In this document: positions 6,994 to 15,038 of the stretch, piece by piece
Layout: the number at the start of each line of letters is the position of its first letter
Position numbering within the stretch: the stretch's first letter is position 1
NCBI GenBank assembly: GCA_937910975.1
Contig: CALEMZ010000045.1
Location: 1-19,827 of the forward strand
Length of the DNA: 19,827 nt
DNA from: an uncultured Pseudorhodobacter sp.
GTDB lineage: Bacteria; Pseudomonadota; Alphaproteobacteria; Rhodobacterales; Rhodobacteraceae
Direction of reading: 5' to 3'
Notes under the pieces: generated by a model
Seen by the model: the letters and a program-made list of their open reading frames with translations, nothing else
Told to the model about the DNA's origin: nothing
Databases searched by the model: none
Translations under genes and position numbers: made by a program

Positions 6994-8073
6994 ATGCACG
7001 AACAAAGCCGCCGCGCCGCCCTCATGTCGGACCTGAATGACCGCTCCCGCGAGGTGTTTCGTCGTGTGGTGGAGGGCTATCTCGCTTCAGGTGAACCGGT
7101 CGGGTCACGTACGCTAACCCGTTCCATGTCTGAGAAAATCAGCGCCGCTACCATCCGTAACGTCATGCAAGATCTCGAATATTTCGGCCTCTTGGGAAGC
7201 CCCCATACCTCTTCGGGCCGTATACCAACACAAACCGGCTTGCGGCTGTTTGTGGATGGGGTGCTGGAGGTGGGCGAGGTCGCGATCGAGGATCGTGAGC
7301 GAATCGATGCAACGCTGGGCCAGAATCAGCCAGATGTTACAACAATTTTAGATCGCATCGGTTCTGTTCTGTCCGGCATTACCCAAGGTGCAAGCCTTGT
7401 TCTGACGCCGAAACACGAGGCGCCCATCAAACATATCGAGTTTGTCAGCCTCAGTGCTGATCGCGCGCTTGTGGTTCTGGTCTTTGCCGACAGCCATGTC
7501 GAAAACCGGGTTTTTACTCCGCCTTCTGGCCAAACGCCGTCTTCCATGCGCGAGGCCGCAAATTTTCTTAACGCCTTGGCCGAGGGAAAAACCCTGTCTG
7601 AGTTGCGCCAAACCGTCACCGCGGAAATCAAATCCCGACGTCAGGAAATTGATGTGCTGGCCCGTGAGCTTGTGGAAACGGGCCTTGTCCTTTGGGAGAA
7701 CGCCGGTGAGCAAAGCGAGCGGTTGATAGTGCGGGGTCGCGCAAATTTGCTGGATGGCTCCACCGAGTCGCAAGACTTTGACCGTATTCGAAACCTCTTT
7801 GATGATCTGGAACGCAAGCGCGATATCGCGGAATTTCTGGAACTGACAGATGAGGGCGAAGGTGTGCGCATTTTTATTGGCTCTGAGAACAAGTTGTTCT
7901 CACTTTCGGGGTCGTCTCTGGTTGTCTCTCCCTATATGAACGCTGATCGAAAGATCATCGGCGCTGTGGGTGTCATCGGTCCGACGCGGTTGAATTATGG
8001 CCGCATCGTTCCCATCGTTGACTACACAGCCCAACTCGTCGGGCGGTTGATATCAGACCGATCGAGAGGGTGA
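6994..8073 (+). CDS. hrcA: Heat-inducible transcription repressor HrcA
   Basis: HrcA represses class I heat-shock operons by binding CIRCE, with its folding dependent on GroEL. The N-terminal winged-helix region reads L-N-D-R-S-R-E-V-F-R-R-V-V-E-G-Y, G-E-P-V-G-S-R-T-L-T and S-A-A-T-I-R-N-V-M-Q-D-L-E, ending with the family H-T-S-S-G-R-I-P-T. The C-terminus contains the conserved G-V-I-G-P-T-R-L-N-Y region. ATG 6994 is preferred because GGGAA lies 8-12 bases before it; ATG 7024 would remove ten residues but has no ribosome-binding site. At 359 residues it is normal. grpE follows after 6 bases, so the two form an operon. Without a CIRCE here, autoregulation is unlikely and its target is probably groESL elsewhere (inference). 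Confidence 0.94.
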   Translation: MHEQSRRAALMSDLNDRSREVFRRVVEGYLASGEPVGSRTLTRSMSEKISAATIRNVMQDLEYFGLLGSPHTSSGRIPTQTGLRLFVDGVLEVGEVAIEDRERIDATLGQNQPDVTTILDRIGSVLSGITQGASLVLTPKHEAPIKHIEFVSLSADRALVVLVFADSHVENRVFTPPSGQTPSSMREAANFLNALAEGKTLSELRQTVTAEIKSRRQEIDVLARELVETGLVLWENAGEQSERLIVRGRANLLDGSTESQDFDRIRNLFDDLERKRDIAEFLELTDEGEGVRIFIGSENKLFSLSGSSLVVSPYMNADRKIIGAVGVIGPTRLNYGRIVPIVDYTAQLVGRLISDRSRG

Positions 8074-8079
8074 CACAGT

Positions 8080-8661
8080 ATGACTAAAACAAGGAAAGAC
8101 GAGATGGCCCGAGAACAGGCAGCCAAAGCAGAAACCCCGGAATTGGCCGAGGCAGGAATTGATGTGTCCGAATTCGAAAGCGCCGCCCAGCTTGATGAGC
8201 TTGAGGCGCTGCGCACGGAACGTGATGACATGCGCGACCGCTTCATGCGCGCGCTGGCTGATGCCGAGAATGCCCGCAAGCGCGGAGAGCGGGATCGCCG
8301 CGAGGCCGAGCAATACGGCGGCTCCAAGCTCGCCAGGGATCTTTTGCCCGTTTATGACAATCTGCGCCGCGCGCTGGATGTCGCCACTGACGAGCACCGC
8401 GCTCAGGCCACAGCCCTGATCGAAGGTGTGGAGTTGACGTTGCGCGAACTTTTAAGCGTGATGACCAAGCATAATGTAACGCCCATTGTGCCCGATATTG
8501 GCGATCAGTTTGACCCGCAGATGCATCAGGCCATGTTTGAGGCCCCGGTTCCAGGCACCAAGGCAGGCCAGATCATTCAGGTCATGACCGAAGGGTTTTT
8601 GCTGCATGACCGCCTGCTACGCCCGGCGCAAGTGGGCATTTCTTCGTCGCCAGCGTCCTGA
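8080..8661 (+). CDS. grpE: Nucleotide exchange factor GrpE
   Basis: GrpE is the dimeric cochaperone that releases ADP from DnaK. The acidic, alanine-rich N-terminal tail leads into a long coiled coil at about residues 38-85 (L-R-T-E-R-D-D-M-R-D-R-F-M-R-A-L-A-D-A-E-N). The family blocks D-L-L-P-V-Y-D-N-L-R-R-A-L and, in the beta-domain, F-D-P-x-M-H-Q-A-M follow, then V-M-T-E-G-F-L-L-H-D-R-L-L-R-P-A-Q-V. At 193 residues it is full length. GAGGG precedes the ATG by 9 bases. Cotranscription with hrcA is indicated by the 6-bp gap, and a strong hairpin follows the stop. Confidence 0.96.
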   Translation: MTKTRKDEMAREQAAKAETPELAEAGIDVSEFESAAQLDELEALRTERDDMRDRFMRALADAENARKRGERDRREAEQYGGSKLARDLLPVYDNLRRALDVATDEHRAQATALIEGVELTLRELLSVMTKHNVTPIVPDIGDQFDPQMHQAMFEAPVPGTKAGQIIQVMTEGFLLHDRLLRPAQVGISSSPAS

Positions 8662-8675
8662 TTGCGTCAATTGAT

Positions 8676-8708
8676 GGGGGGGCAGCCCCACGCCCCCCCC
8701 GGATACTT
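8676..8708 (+). terminator. G/C hairpin after grpE, probable terminator and Rhodobacterales-type repeat
   Basis: An 8-bp perfect stem (GGGGGGGC at 8676-8683 with GCCCCCCC at 8692-8699, 8-base loop) starts 14 bases after the grpE stop. The sequence CGGATACTTTT follows, giving a short T-run. The same G/C stem joined to a GGATA(C/T)TT box occurs near 13,996-14,023 in the opposite orientation. The element lies between the converging grpE and mutS genes. Confidence 0.7.
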
Positions 8709-8728
8709 TTGCTGAAAAGAAATTGGGA

Positions 8729-11365
8729 CTATTTCTCCGATTGAAGCCGTGCCTTGAGCTCATAAATCAGGCTCAAAGCTTCGATCGGGGTTAGCTGATC
8801 GGGCAGCACCTCGCGCAACCGGCTTTCAACGTCTGATGTCTTTTGCGGCTTTGGCGCGGGGCTTGATGGGGCAATGCGGAACAGCGGCAGGTCATCAATC
8901 AGGGCCTTTTGTTTGTTTTGGCCCTCGCGCTCACCCGCCTCAAGAGCCTCCAGCACCACCTTGGCGCGGTCTGTCACCGCTTCTGGTAGCCCTGCCAGCC
9001 GAGCGACTTGCACGCCATATGACCGATCCGCAGCACCTTTTCGCACCTCATGCAGGAAGATCACATCGCCCTCCCACTCCTTGACCTTAACTGTCGCATT
9101 TTCCACCCCGGCAAGCTTGCCAGAGAGCGAGGTCATCTCGTGGTAATGCGTTGCAAACAGGGCGCGGCATTGGTTTTTATCATGCAAATACTCCAGCGTT
9201 GCCCAGGCGATTGAAAGCCCGTCATAGGTCGCGGTCCCGCGTCCGATTTCATCCAGAATAACGAGAGCGCGATCATCCGCCTGATGCAGGATTGCGGCGG
9301 TTTCGACCATTTCGACCATGAAGGTGGATCGCCCGCGCGCAAGATCGTCTGAGGCTCCAACCCGACTGAAAAGCTGACTAACAAGGCCAATATGGGCGCT
9401 GCGGGCGGGCACAAAACTGCCTGCCTGTGCCAGAAGGGCAATCAATGCATTCTGCCGCAGGAAGGTTGATTTGCCGGCCATGTTCGGCCCGGTCAATAGC
9501 CAGATCGCGGCCGTATCCGCCGCCGTCAGGTCGCAATCATTTGCCACAAATGACCCGCCGCCTTGTTTGCGCAGGGCGCGCTCCACCACTGGATGCCTGC
9601 CGCCCGTAATGTGAAAGGCACGGCTATTGTCGACCTTAGGCTCCACCCAGTCTTCGTCGGCGGCCAGATCGGCAAAGCTTGTGGCCAGATCAATCTCTGC
9701 CAAGGCTTTTGCTGTCGTAAATAGAGCTGCTGTGTGTCCAAGAACAGCATCTTTAAGGCTGGAATAGTGACGTTTTTCAATCTCCAGCGTCAGGTTTCTG
9801 GCGTTCAATATCCGGGTTTCCATTTCCGAAAGCGGCACGGTGGTAAAGCGCACTTGCCCCGCAGTAGTTTGCCGGTGGATGAAGGTTTCTGACAGTGGTG
9901 CCGATTGCATCTTCTCGGCGTGGAGGGCCGTTACATCAACAAAATAGCCCAACACGTTGTTGTGTTTGATCTTCAGGCTGCTGACCCCGGATTGCGTGAT
10001 GTAATCGGCCTGCATCCCGGCGATCACGGCGCGGCCTTCGTCGCGCAACTTGCGGGCCTCGTCCAGATCGCGGTCATATCCCGGTGCGATAAAGCCACCA
10101 TCGCGCGCCAAAAGCGGGGGCTCTGCCACCAAAGCGGCCTGAAGCAAGGCCAGCAGGCCATCATGCCCGCCAAGATCGGCGGCGGCGCGCTGCAACAAGC
10201 TTGGCCCCTGCGTGTTGATGTTTGCGGCCAGCGCCCTTGCTTGCTCCAGCCCGCTGCGAATGGCCGTCAGGTCGCGCGGGCCGCCCCGGTCCAGTGCGAG
10301 GCGTGATAGCGCGCGGTCCATATCCGGGCAGAGGCGCAGAGAATCGCGTAAATCTGTGCGAAAACGGCTCTGTTCCACCATAAAACGCACAGATTCTAAA
10401 CGTTCACGGATCACCGCGATCTCTCGCGAGGGGGCGGAAACGCGCCGTTCCAGCAACCGCCCGCCCGCTGCTGTCAGCGTCCTGTCAACCGCCGCAAGAA
10501 GCGAGCCCTCTTTGCCTCCAGAAAGCGCTGCGGTAATCTCCAGGCTCCGCCGGGTCGAGGCGTCGATTTGCACCAAGCCGCCGGGATCCTCCAGCACGGG
10601 GGGGCGCAGCAAGGGCAGGTTGCCGCGCTGGGTCAGGTCCAGATAATCCACCAGCGCGCCCATGGCCGCAGTTTCGGCTCGATCAAACTGGCCAAACCCC
10701 TCCAAAGAGGCCACGCTAAACAAATCGCACAGCTTTCGCGTGGCCCCGGTGCTGTCAAAGCTGGATCTGGCGAGCGTGGTTACCGATGGGCCATCGTCAA
10801 TTGACAGGTCGAAGCCAGCCACAACCAGCAGCTCCTTGGGCGACAGGCGCGCCAGTTCTGGCCCCAGCCGTGCGGGAGGGCAGGGCATCACGCGGAATTC
10901 GCCGGTGGAAATGTCACACCACGCCAAGGCAGATTCGTCTCTAACCTCGGCAAAAGCGGCCAAAAAGTTGTGCCGCCGCGCATCCAGAAGCGTGTCTTCT
11001 GTCAGGGTGCCGGGGGTAACCAGCCGCACCACATCCCGCGCCACAATCGATTTCGCGCCACGTTTCTTTGCTTCCGCCGGGTTTTCCATTTGCTCGGCGA
11101 TTGCCACACGAAAGCCTTTGCGGATCAGCGTCAGCAAATAGCCCTCTGCAGCATGAAACGGCACGCCACACATCGCGATATCCTTGCCGAGGTGTTTGCC
11201 GCGCTTTGTCAGCGCAATGTCCAACGCGGCGGCGGCATGGACCGCATCGTCAAAGAACATCTCATAGAAATCGCCCATGCGGTAAAACAGCAGCGCATCG
11301 CGGTGCCGGGCTTTGATTTCCAGATATTGCGCCATCATTGGCGTTACGGTTTCCGTGTCCAACAT
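8729..11365 (-). CDS. mutS: DNA mismatch repair protein MutS
   Basis: MutS recognises mismatches and small loops and signals MutL. The N-terminal mismatch-reading motif is G-D-F-Y-E-M-F at residues 31-37, with the wedging Phe33 and Glu35. The ATPase domain has Walker A G-P-N-M-A-G-K-S-T at about 626-634, Walker B with signature D-E-I-G-R-G-T-A-T-Y-D-G near 700, and F-A-T-H-Y-H-E. The C-terminal region before the E-S-R-L-R-E end is the expected tetramerisation tail. At 878 residues it is full length. ATG 11365 follows a run of seven Gs. In many alphaproteobacteria its divergent neighbour is the NADP-malic enzyme; here a glycosyltransferase gene sits there instead. Confidence 0.97.
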   Translation of the reverse strand: MLDTETVTPMMAQYLEIKARHRDALLFYRMGDFYEMFFDDAVHAAAALDIALTKRGKHLGKDIAMCGVPFHAAEGYLLTLIRKGFRVAIAEQMENPAEAKKRGAKSIVARDVVRLVTPGTLTEDTLLDARRHNFLAAFAEVRDESALAWCDISTGEFRVMPCPPARLGPELARLSPKELLVVAGFDLSIDDGPSVTTLARSSFDSTGATRKLCDLFSVASLEGFGQFDRAETAAMGALVDYLDLTQRGNLPLLRPPVLEDPGGLVQIDASTRRSLEITAALSGGKEGSLLAAVDRTLTAAGGRLLERRVSAPSREIAVIRERLESVRFMVEQSRFRTDLRDSLRLCPDMDRALSRLALDRGGPRDLTAIRSGLEQARALAANINTQGPSLLQRAAADLGGHDGLLALLQAALVAEPPLLARDGGFIAPGYDRDLDEARKLRDEGRAVIAGMQADYITQSGVSSLKIKHNNVLGYFVDVTALHAEKMQSAPLSETFIHRQTTAGQVRFTTVPLSEMETRILNARNLTLEIEKRHYSSLKDAVLGHTAALFTTAKALAEIDLATSFADLAADEDWVEPKVDNSRAFHITGGRHPVVERALRKQGGGSFVANDCDLTAADTAAIWLLTGPNMAGKSTFLRQNALIALLAQAGSFVPARSAHIGLVSQLFSRVGASDDLARGRSTFMVEMVETAAILHQADDRALVILDEIGRGTATYDGLSIAWATLEYLHDKNQCRALFATHYHEMTSLSGKLAGVENATVKVKEWEGDVIFLHEVRKGAADRSYGVQVARLAGLPEAVTDRAKVVLEALEAGEREGQNKQKALIDDLPLFRIAPSSPAPKPQKTSDVESRLREVLPDQLTPIEALSLIYELKARLQSEK

Positions 11366-11512
11366 CGCCCCCCCGATTAGGCGCTGACCCTACAAAACCA
11401 AAGGGCGCGGGGAAAGGGGCTTCCGCACAATCCGCTAAACCGGGTAGACCTGTGGCAAGGGCGTGGTACATCTTGAATTCATCGGCGGTTTCGCCGCAAC
11501 CAGCCAAGGCCC

Positions 11513-13243
11513 ATGCGCAACCAGACCAGCTTCTCTCAACCGCCGCAGGATTTGTTCCTGAACCCCGCACAGGATCGCGGGGTAACACTTTTGCGCCAGG
11601 CGGACTATTTCTGGCGCGAGGCGGAGCCCGCCTTGATCCGCGGCTTTCCCGCGAGTGCGCACCCCGAGATCAATCATAAGATCACCGCCTTCCTCAATGT
11701 CACCCGCCGCCACAAAGCCTTTGTCAAAGCTGTCGAGTTCAACACCGTTCCAGTGCTGTTGCAGCAAGCCTCATTTCGTAAATCCTTCTCGATGGCCAAG
11801 GGGAAATACCTGCTCAGCGGGGCGTCTGGCACCCGGCTTCTCAATCGGTACTGCTGGGAGAATGAAGAGGAGGAGTATGATCCGGAAGAGGCGCTCATCG
11901 CTTATTTTCGCGCCTGCCAAGAGCAAAACCGCAGCGCCTCCATCCCTATCTGGCAAGGTCCGCTTCCGCCCGATACTGCCATTGCGATCGAGTGTCGAAA
12001 CACCTTCAACTACTATCACTTCATCACGGAATCCTTGTCTCAGCTAGCGATTTTGACGGATTTGGGGCTTGCCGGAGATGTCTTTTTCCACTTCCCCAAC
12101 AACCCCGATAAAACCCGGCCTTTCGTCCGCGATTTCGTTGCCGCGCTGTTTCCGGAGCTGGAGGGGCGGGTGCATTTTGAGCGCTCGCCCAAGGATTATG
12201 ATTATGTGATCACCGCGCTGGATTTCTTTAACACCTATTTTCAGTTCCCGCCCGAATTGGTCGGCAGTGTTAATTCCCTCGCGCCTTCCGATGCCATGTG
12301 GCGCGGCCATGATGCCTATCGCGGCTCGCAGGCGGTTTTGTCCATGAACAGCTTTCACAGTGGCTTGCGTGCGTTGCGTAAACGCGCGCTTGCCGCGATT
12401 GAGGGAAAGGATTTTAGCCACCTGCCCAAGCGCTTCTTTGTGGGCCGCGATCAAAGCCAAAGCCGAAACCGCAATATGGTTGGTGAGGCGCAGCTTTTTG
12501 AGATGTTGCAGCTTTTCGGCTTTGATTATGTCGTGTTCGAACACCTCTCGCCGCTGGAGCAGGTCGCGATCATGGCCAATGCTGAGATGATGGTGTCTTA
12601 CCACGGCGCGGGCTTTGCCAACATGCTCTTTGCCGGGCCGGAGACCTATGTGCTGGAGCTTGGCACACTGCAAACCGCGATTTATCGTTGGGGCGACTTC
12701 TGGGGCCTCGCCCATGCGTCGGGCTGTCGCTATGTTTCTTTCTTTGCTGACTACAATAAGGCGGACCCGCTGACCGACCCGTCCTTTGATATCGACGGGA
12801 TCGTCCCGGTTGCCCTTTCAGATCGTGGTGTGGCCGAAGTGATTACATTTATCGTCTCTATATTGGGTAAACTGCCAGATTTGCCTGGCGCGGGAAGTGT
12901 ACAAACCTTGGCCGAACGGTTGATTGGCGTGCGCGAGTATGATCGTGCGCTCGCCTTGTTGGAGAAGCATGAAGGCCTCGTCGCGGGCAACCGTGACCTC
13001 TGCCTTGCCAAGGCAGAATGTCACAAACACCGGGATGAAGCGCGATCCGAGCTCTTCGCGCTTCACCTGGCCTATGAGGCGGATCGCGAGCACTGGCAGG
13101 CATTGGTCCGCATGATCTGGTGCGCCAAGAAATGCGACCTGCCTGATGTTATGTCATGGGCATTGTCTTGCCTGCGGCATGATTTTCCTAAACGCTATGC
13201 GATACTGATGAAAGCCAAGCCCTGGATGCGGCAGATCGCCTGA
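11513..13243 (+). CDS. Glycosyltransferase family 61 (DUF563) protein with helical C-terminal extension
   Basis: The GT61/DUF563 hallmarks are visible: N-Y-Y-H-F-I-T-E-S-L at about residues 166-175, which in the family marks the start of the catalytic domain. Farther on are P-K-R-F-F-V-G-R-D near 305-313 and V-S-Y-H-G-A-G-F-A-N-M-L-F-A near 361-374. Family members transfer sugars such as xylose or GlcNAc; substrate and acceptor cannot be read here. About 160 N-terminal residues are unassigned, and the last ~110 (from about 460) look helical and TPR-like. No signal peptide or membrane segment is evident, so a cytosolic enzyme is likely. ATG 11513 has AAGG 4 bases ahead, and the frame is closed upstream by a stop at 11474. 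Its stop overlaps the next ATG (TGATG). It separates mutS from a malic-enzyme fragment. Confidence 0.8.
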   Translation: MRNQTSFSQPPQDLFLNPAQDRGVTLLRQADYFWREAEPALIRGFPASAHPEINHKITAFLNVTRRHKAFVKAVEFNTVPVLLQQASFRKSFSMAKGKYLLSGASGTRLLNRYCWENEEEEYDPEEALIAYFRACQEQNRSASIPIWQGPLPPDTAIAIECRNTFNYYHFITESLSQLAILTDLGLAGDVFFHFPNNPDKTRPFVRDFVAALFPELEGRVHFERSPKDYDYVITALDFFNTYFQFPPELVGSVNSLAPSDAMWRGHDAYRGSQAVLSMNSFHSGLRALRKRALAAIEGKDFSHLPKRFFVGRDQSQSRNRNMVGEAQLFEMLQLFGFDYVVFEHLSPLEQVAIMANAEMMVSYHGAGFANMLFAGPETYVLELGTLQTAIYRWGDFWGLAHASGCRYVSFFADYNKADPLTDPSFDIDGIVPVALSDRGVAEVITFIVSILGKLPDLPGAGSVQTLAERLIGVREYDRALALLEKHEGLVAGNRDLCLAKAECHKHRDEARSELFALHLAYEADREHWQALVRMIWCAKKCDLPDVMSWALSCLRHDFPKRYAILMKAKPWMRQIA

Positions 13244-13371
13244 TGCGGGCGCATTCAAGCGGGCGAAAAACGGAAACCTGTTTTGGTGCATTGTGTCGTA
13301 CGATTACGCTGTTTAGTCTCACCCAAACATCTGAGGATAATGGCACATGTCGTCCAATAACCGCAGCGCAG

Positions 13372-13944
13372 ATGCTCTCACTCATCAACCACGTCTTTGA
13401 TGCTAAGGCGACAGATGGCGCGGCGGGCGTCACCGCCCTGCTGCACAAGGGAAAAATCGTGCTGATCGCTGATACACTGGTCCATGAGTGGCCTGAACCC
13501 GAAGATCTCGCCACCATCGCCACCAAGGCTGCAGGCGTCGCCCGCAGCTTGGGGCTGGTGCCGCGCGCGGCCTTCGTCTCTTTCTCCACCTTCGGATACC
13601 CGGTCTCGGAGCGTGCTACCAAAATGCACGAAGCCCCCAAAGTACTGGACGCGCGCAAGGTCGATTTCGAATATGAAGGCGAAATGACCGTCGACGTGGC
13701 CCTAAATCCCGATATTGCGGCGCAATACCCTTTCAGCCGCCTTACCGACCCGGCCAATATTTTGGTGGTGCCAGCACGGCACTCAGCCTCGATCTCGGTC
13801 AAGCTGATGCAAGAAATGGCCGGCGCTACCGTCATCGGCCCCATCCTCGCAGGGGTTAAGCGCCCGATCCAGATTTGCGGCACGAATTCTACTGTCAATA
13901 ATATCCTGAACATGGCCACCCTCGCAGCCTGCAAGGTCGGCTAA
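13372..13944 (+). CDS. Orphan C-terminal phosphotransacetylase-like fragment of NADP-malic enzyme (5'-truncated maeB/tme)
   Basis: The 190 residues resemble the C-terminal part of the phosphate-acetyltransferase-like domain at the end of MaeB/Tme malic enzymes. Matching blocks are I-A-D-T-L-V-H-E, F-V-S-F-S-T-F-G-Y-P, D-F-E-Y-E-G-E-M-T-V-D-V-A-L-N, P-F-S-R-L-T-D-P-A-N-I-L-V-V-P, H-S-A-S-I-S-V-K-L-M-Q-E and a final I-L-N-M-A-T-L-A-A. The malic-enzyme catalytic and NADP domains and the first part of the PTA-like domain (over 500 residues) are absent. The frame stays open back to ATG 13243, overlapping the upstream glycosyltransferase stop, but the extra 43 residues do not resemble the family. 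No convincing ribosome-binding site precedes 13372. Most likely this is a remnant, although the intact frame and conserved blocks leave room for a retained stand-alone domain. Confidence 0.7.
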   Translation: MLSLINHVFDAKATDGAAGVTALLHKGKIVLIADTLVHEWPEPEDLATIATKAAGVARSLGLVPRAAFVSFSTFGYPVSERATKMHEAPKVLDARKVDFEYEGEMTVDVALNPDIAAQYPFSRLTDPANILVVPARHSASISVKLMQEMAGATVIGPILAGVKRPIQICGTNSTVNNILNMATLAACKVG

Positions 13945-13995
13945 ATCGAAACCGCTTGACGGGGCACGCTCCGACACGTTTCATCTATTCATAAA

Positions 13996-14023
13996 TATCC
14001 CGGGGTCCGGGGCAGCGCCCCGG
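13996..14023. repeat. Intergenic G/C hairpin repeat with ATATCC box
   Basis: CCGGGGC at 14007-14013 pairs perfectly with GCCCCGG at 14017-14023 over a 3-base loop, preceded by ATATCCCGGGGT. Read on the minus strand it becomes G/C hairpin, CCCCGGGATATTTATG, resembling the repeat after grpE (8676-8708). From memory, such elements are common between genes in Rhodobacteraceae. Here it lies in the 124-bp gap between the malic-enzyme fragment and the sugar kinase. Confidence 0.55.
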
Positions 14024-14045
14024 TCCTAGGGCGAGATGCCCTGCA

Positions 14046-14064
14046 GCCCCGCCAAAAGCGGGGC
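14046..14064 (+). promoter_or_regulatory. Hairpin directly before the sugar-kinase start
   Basis: GCCCCGC (14046-14052) and GCGGGGC (14058-14064) form a perfect 7-bp stem with a CAAAA loop, ending 4 bases before ATG 14069. If that ATG is used, the G-rich 3' arm is the only Shine-Dalgarno-like sequence and would be paired in the hairpin. If ATG 14036 is used, the hairpin lies inside the coding sequence. Confidence 0.4.
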
Positions 14065-14068
14065 GCTC

Positions 14069-14935
14069 ATGGCCATTTACACCCTTGGTTCGATCAACAT
14101 CGATCATGTCTACCGCGTGCCGCATATCGCCTATCCGGGCGAAACTATTGCTGCGACCGAATACACGCAGGGTCTGGGCGGTAAGGGGGCGAACCAATCG
14201 GTCGCCGCCGCCAAAGCAGGGGCGCGCGTGTTTCATATCGGGGCAATTGGCCGCGATGCCGCTTGGGCGCTGGAGGCGCTGCAAAGCTATGGCATCGACA
14301 CCAACAATGTTGCACAGCTCAAAACGCCCACGGGCCACGCAATCATTCAGGTTGATCCAGAGGCCGAAAACGCGATTGTTCTCTTTCCCGGTGCCAACCG
14401 CCAAATATCCGACGCCATGGCCGCGCGCGCGTTGGTCTCTGCGCGTCCGGGCGATACGCTTTTGATGCAAAATGAAACCTCAGCGCAATCGGCCATGGTG
14501 CGCCTTGGGGCCGATATGGGCCTGCGTATCCTCTACACCCCCGCCCCGTTTGAGCTTGCTGCCCTGCATGAGGTGATCCCCTTCACCTCATTGTTGCTGA
14601 TGAATGAGGGCGAGGCGGAGGAGATGGTCAGCGCCTTCGGCGCGCTCCCCGATTGCGATGTTATTATCACCCGTGGGGCTGATGGGGCCGAATGGCACGC
14701 CCCAAACGCAAGCCCGCTTTTTGTGCCATCCTTCCCGGTTTCACCCGTTGATACCACCGGCGCAGGCGATTGCTTTGCGGGCACCATTGCGGCGGCGCTC
14801 GATGCGGGCCTTCTGCCGGAGCAAGCGCTGCGCCGCGCCTCTGCCGCCGCCGCAATTCAGGTCACGCGCCCCGGCGCCGCCTCCGCTATGCCCGCCCGCG
14901 CTGAGGTCGATGCGTTTTTGCAAGATGCGCCTTAA
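14069..14935 (+). CDS. rbsK: Ribokinase-like PfkB-family sugar kinase
   Basis: PfkB-family kinases phosphorylate sugars or nucleosides; this one most resembles ribokinase, which makes ribose-5-phosphate. It opens with L-G-S-I-N-I-D-H, the RbsK N-terminal block, then P-G-E-T and the family signature G-G-K-G-A-N-Q-S-V-A-A-A near residues 36-47. The second signature, D-T-T-G-A-G-D-C-F-A-G, holds the catalytic aspartate (second D) near residue 233. N-E-G-E-A-E corresponds to the ribokinase N-E-T-E-A-E. At 288 residues it is slightly short, mainly before the nucleotide-binding region. ATG 14036 would add 11 residues and has AGGG 4 bases upstream. No ribose transporter or regulator is next to it, so the substrate is inferred from similarity only. 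Confidence 0.78.
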   Translation: MAIYTLGSINIDHVYRVPHIAYPGETIAATEYTQGLGGKGANQSVAAAKAGARVFHIGAIGRDAAWALEALQSYGIDTNNVAQLKTPTGHAIIQVDPEAENAIVLFPGANRQISDAMAARALVSARPGDTLLMQNETSAQSAMVRLGADMGLRILYTPAPFELAALHEVIPFTSLLLMNEGEAEEMVSAFGALPDCDVIITRGADGAEWHAPNASPLFVPSFPVSPVDTTGAGDCFAGTIAAALDAGLLPEQALRRASAAAAIQVTRPGAASAMPARAEVDAFLQDAP

Positions 14936-15038
14936 CGCGCAAGCAGCACACCCGCGCCCGCCGCATCGGGCCGCCCGACGACCCCCGTTGTCACGCTGAG
15001 GCGATGGCCCTAACCTCCCACCAAAATGAGGGGCAAAA

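Noticed and set aside
12044..12715. Minus-strand open frame of about 223 codons inside the GT61 gene
   Set aside because: The plus-strand GT61 motifs span it and the product is low-complexity, histidine/arginine-rich with no ribosome-binding site.
13188..13934. Long minus-strand open frame (about 248 codons) opposite the malic-enzyme fragment
   Set aside because: The plus strand carries recognisable malic-enzyme blocks; the minus-strand product is serine/arginine-rich without family features, as expected from the complement of GC-rich coding DNA.
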